Translations under genes and position numbers: made by a program | NCBI GenBank assembly: GCA_018821745.1 | Contig: JAHJLU010000609.1 | Coordinates: 1-5,755 of the forward strand | Reading direction: 5' to 3' | DNA length: 5,755 nt | DNA from: Myxococcota bacterium | Lineage (GTDB): Bacteria; Myxococcota_A; Polyangia; HGW-17 | In this document: one piece after another, positions 5,269 to 5,755 of the stretch | Numbering within the stretch: the first letter of the stretch is position 1 | Layout of the letters: every line of letters begins with the position of its first letter | The notes under the pieces: model-generated | The model's database searches: none | What the model saw: the letters and a program-made list of their open reading frames with translations, nothing else | What the model was told of the DNA's origin: nothing

Positions 5269-5755
5269 TCACTCCGGGGATCGGGTCTTTGTCCCGCCTT
5301 GGAACCAGGCGGGGAGGGAGGGAATCTCCATGAGGGTAGCGACCTCCGGGGATGCGGGTTTTTTCAGGATCTCCTCTGGGGCCCCCGATTGGATCACACG
5401 GCCCGCAGAGAAGACGTGCATGGCGTCCCCCATGGAGATCGCCTCCACGATGTCGTGGGTTACCAGCAGTACGGGGATGGGGAGATGCTTCATTACTCCC
5501 GCGAGGCACTCACGCATACGCAACTTGAGGGGATTATCCAGCGCAGAGAAGGGCTCGTCGAGCAAGAGCAGCGCAGGATCCCCCATGAGGGCCATGGCCA
5601 GGGCGACCCGCTTTTTCTGGCCGCCGGAGATCTCCTCGGGGAGATGGTCCAGCACACTGGAGATGCGGAATTTTTCCGCCAGGCTGTTGAGTTTCTCGTT
5701 TTTTTCCGGAGGAGTGAGGCGTCTCCCGCCAAAGAGGATGTTCTCTCTGACCGTC
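5269..5755 (-). CDS. ABC transporter ATP-binding protein, 3' part (molybdate/anion-importer type)
   Basis: The last 161 residues of an ABC ATPase; the N-terminus, with Walker A and most of the Q-loop region, is beyond the window. The visible part opens with TVRENILFG, the segment following the Q-loop. The ABC signature ISGGQ and KKR follow at visible residues 42-49, Walker B LLLLDEP at 62-68, the D-loop SALD at 70-73 and the H-loop THD at 99-101, so the nucleotide-binding half is intact as far as seen. The pattern IPVLLVTHD..EA..MGDAMHVFSAGRVIQSG resembles ModC/CysA/PotA-type import ATPases, molybdate being the closest by feel. The protein stops about 35 residues after the ATPase core, so it lacks a C-terminal TOBE (substrate-sensing) domain. 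It ends TGA at 5269-5271; that A also begins an in-frame ATG for the next gene, which I do not favour as its start. Permease and binding-protein genes would lie outside the window. Confidence 0.9.
   Translation of the reverse strand, partial: TVRENILFGGRRLTPPEKNEKLNSLAEKFRISSVLDHLPEEISGGQKKRVALAMALMGDPALLLLDEPFSALDNPLKLRMRECLAGVMKHLPIPVLLVTHDIVEAISMGDAMHVFSAGRVIQSGAPEEILKKPASPEVATLMEIPSLPAWFQGGTKTRSPE

Noticed and set aside
5210..5509. N-terminal extension of the large lipoprotein by 100 residues to the first ATG in frame
   Set aside because: It would overlap 240 bases of the ABC gene in another frame and bury the signal peptide. A promoter and ribosome binding site lie just before the shorter start.

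Overview
The window suggests a moderately GC-rich Gram-negative bacterium. The best guess is a deltaproteobacterium in the broad sense (Myxococcota, Bradymonadia or Desulfobacterota). The main clue is a large lipoprotein whose N-terminus carries cysteine-rich CGDG...CD...C...C repeats of the kind typical of secreted myxobacterial proteins. Two genes encode lipoprotein signal peptides with clear lipoboxes, which fits a diderm envelope. This placement is inference, as no phylogenetic marker is present.

Layout, left to right: (1) the 3' part of a plus-strand gene for a Trp/His/aromatic-rich polytopic membrane protein I do not recognise (about 3-905). (2) A small minus-strand lipoprotein gene, 993-1319. 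(3) A divergent intergenic region, 1320-1495, with a plausible plus-strand promoter. (4) A plus-strand gene for a cytosolic discoidin-like (F5/8 type C-like) beta-sandwich protein, 1496-1966. (5) A convergent minus-strand gene for a SUKH/SMI1-KNR4 family protein, 2020-2559. (6) A 163-bp spacer with a candidate promoter. (7) An 828-residue minus-strand lipoprotein gene, 2723-5209, which dominates the window. (8) The 3' part of a minus-strand ABC transporter ATPase gene, 5269 to the window end. There is no RNA gene, mobile element, CRISPR array or gene-free stretch over 300 bases.

The most notable gene is the 828-residue lipoprotein. After the lipobox it has four cysteine-rich modules, an Ig-like region, a PLC-like phosphodiesterase TIM barrel and a C-terminal LamG/ConA-like lectin domain. 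Its barrel shows His-Asn, Glu-x-Asp, Tyr-His-Gly and Ile-Glu-Leu-Lys motifs at spacings close to those of the calcium-dependent eukaryotic PI-PLC active site. It looks like a cell-surface, metal-dependent phospholipase or phosphodiesterase with its own sigma70-type promoter.

The genes do not form an obvious pathway. Strands alternate, and the ABC gene and the lipoprotein gene are separated by a strong promoter. The window reads as ordinary chromosomal accessory content, not as one coordinated system.
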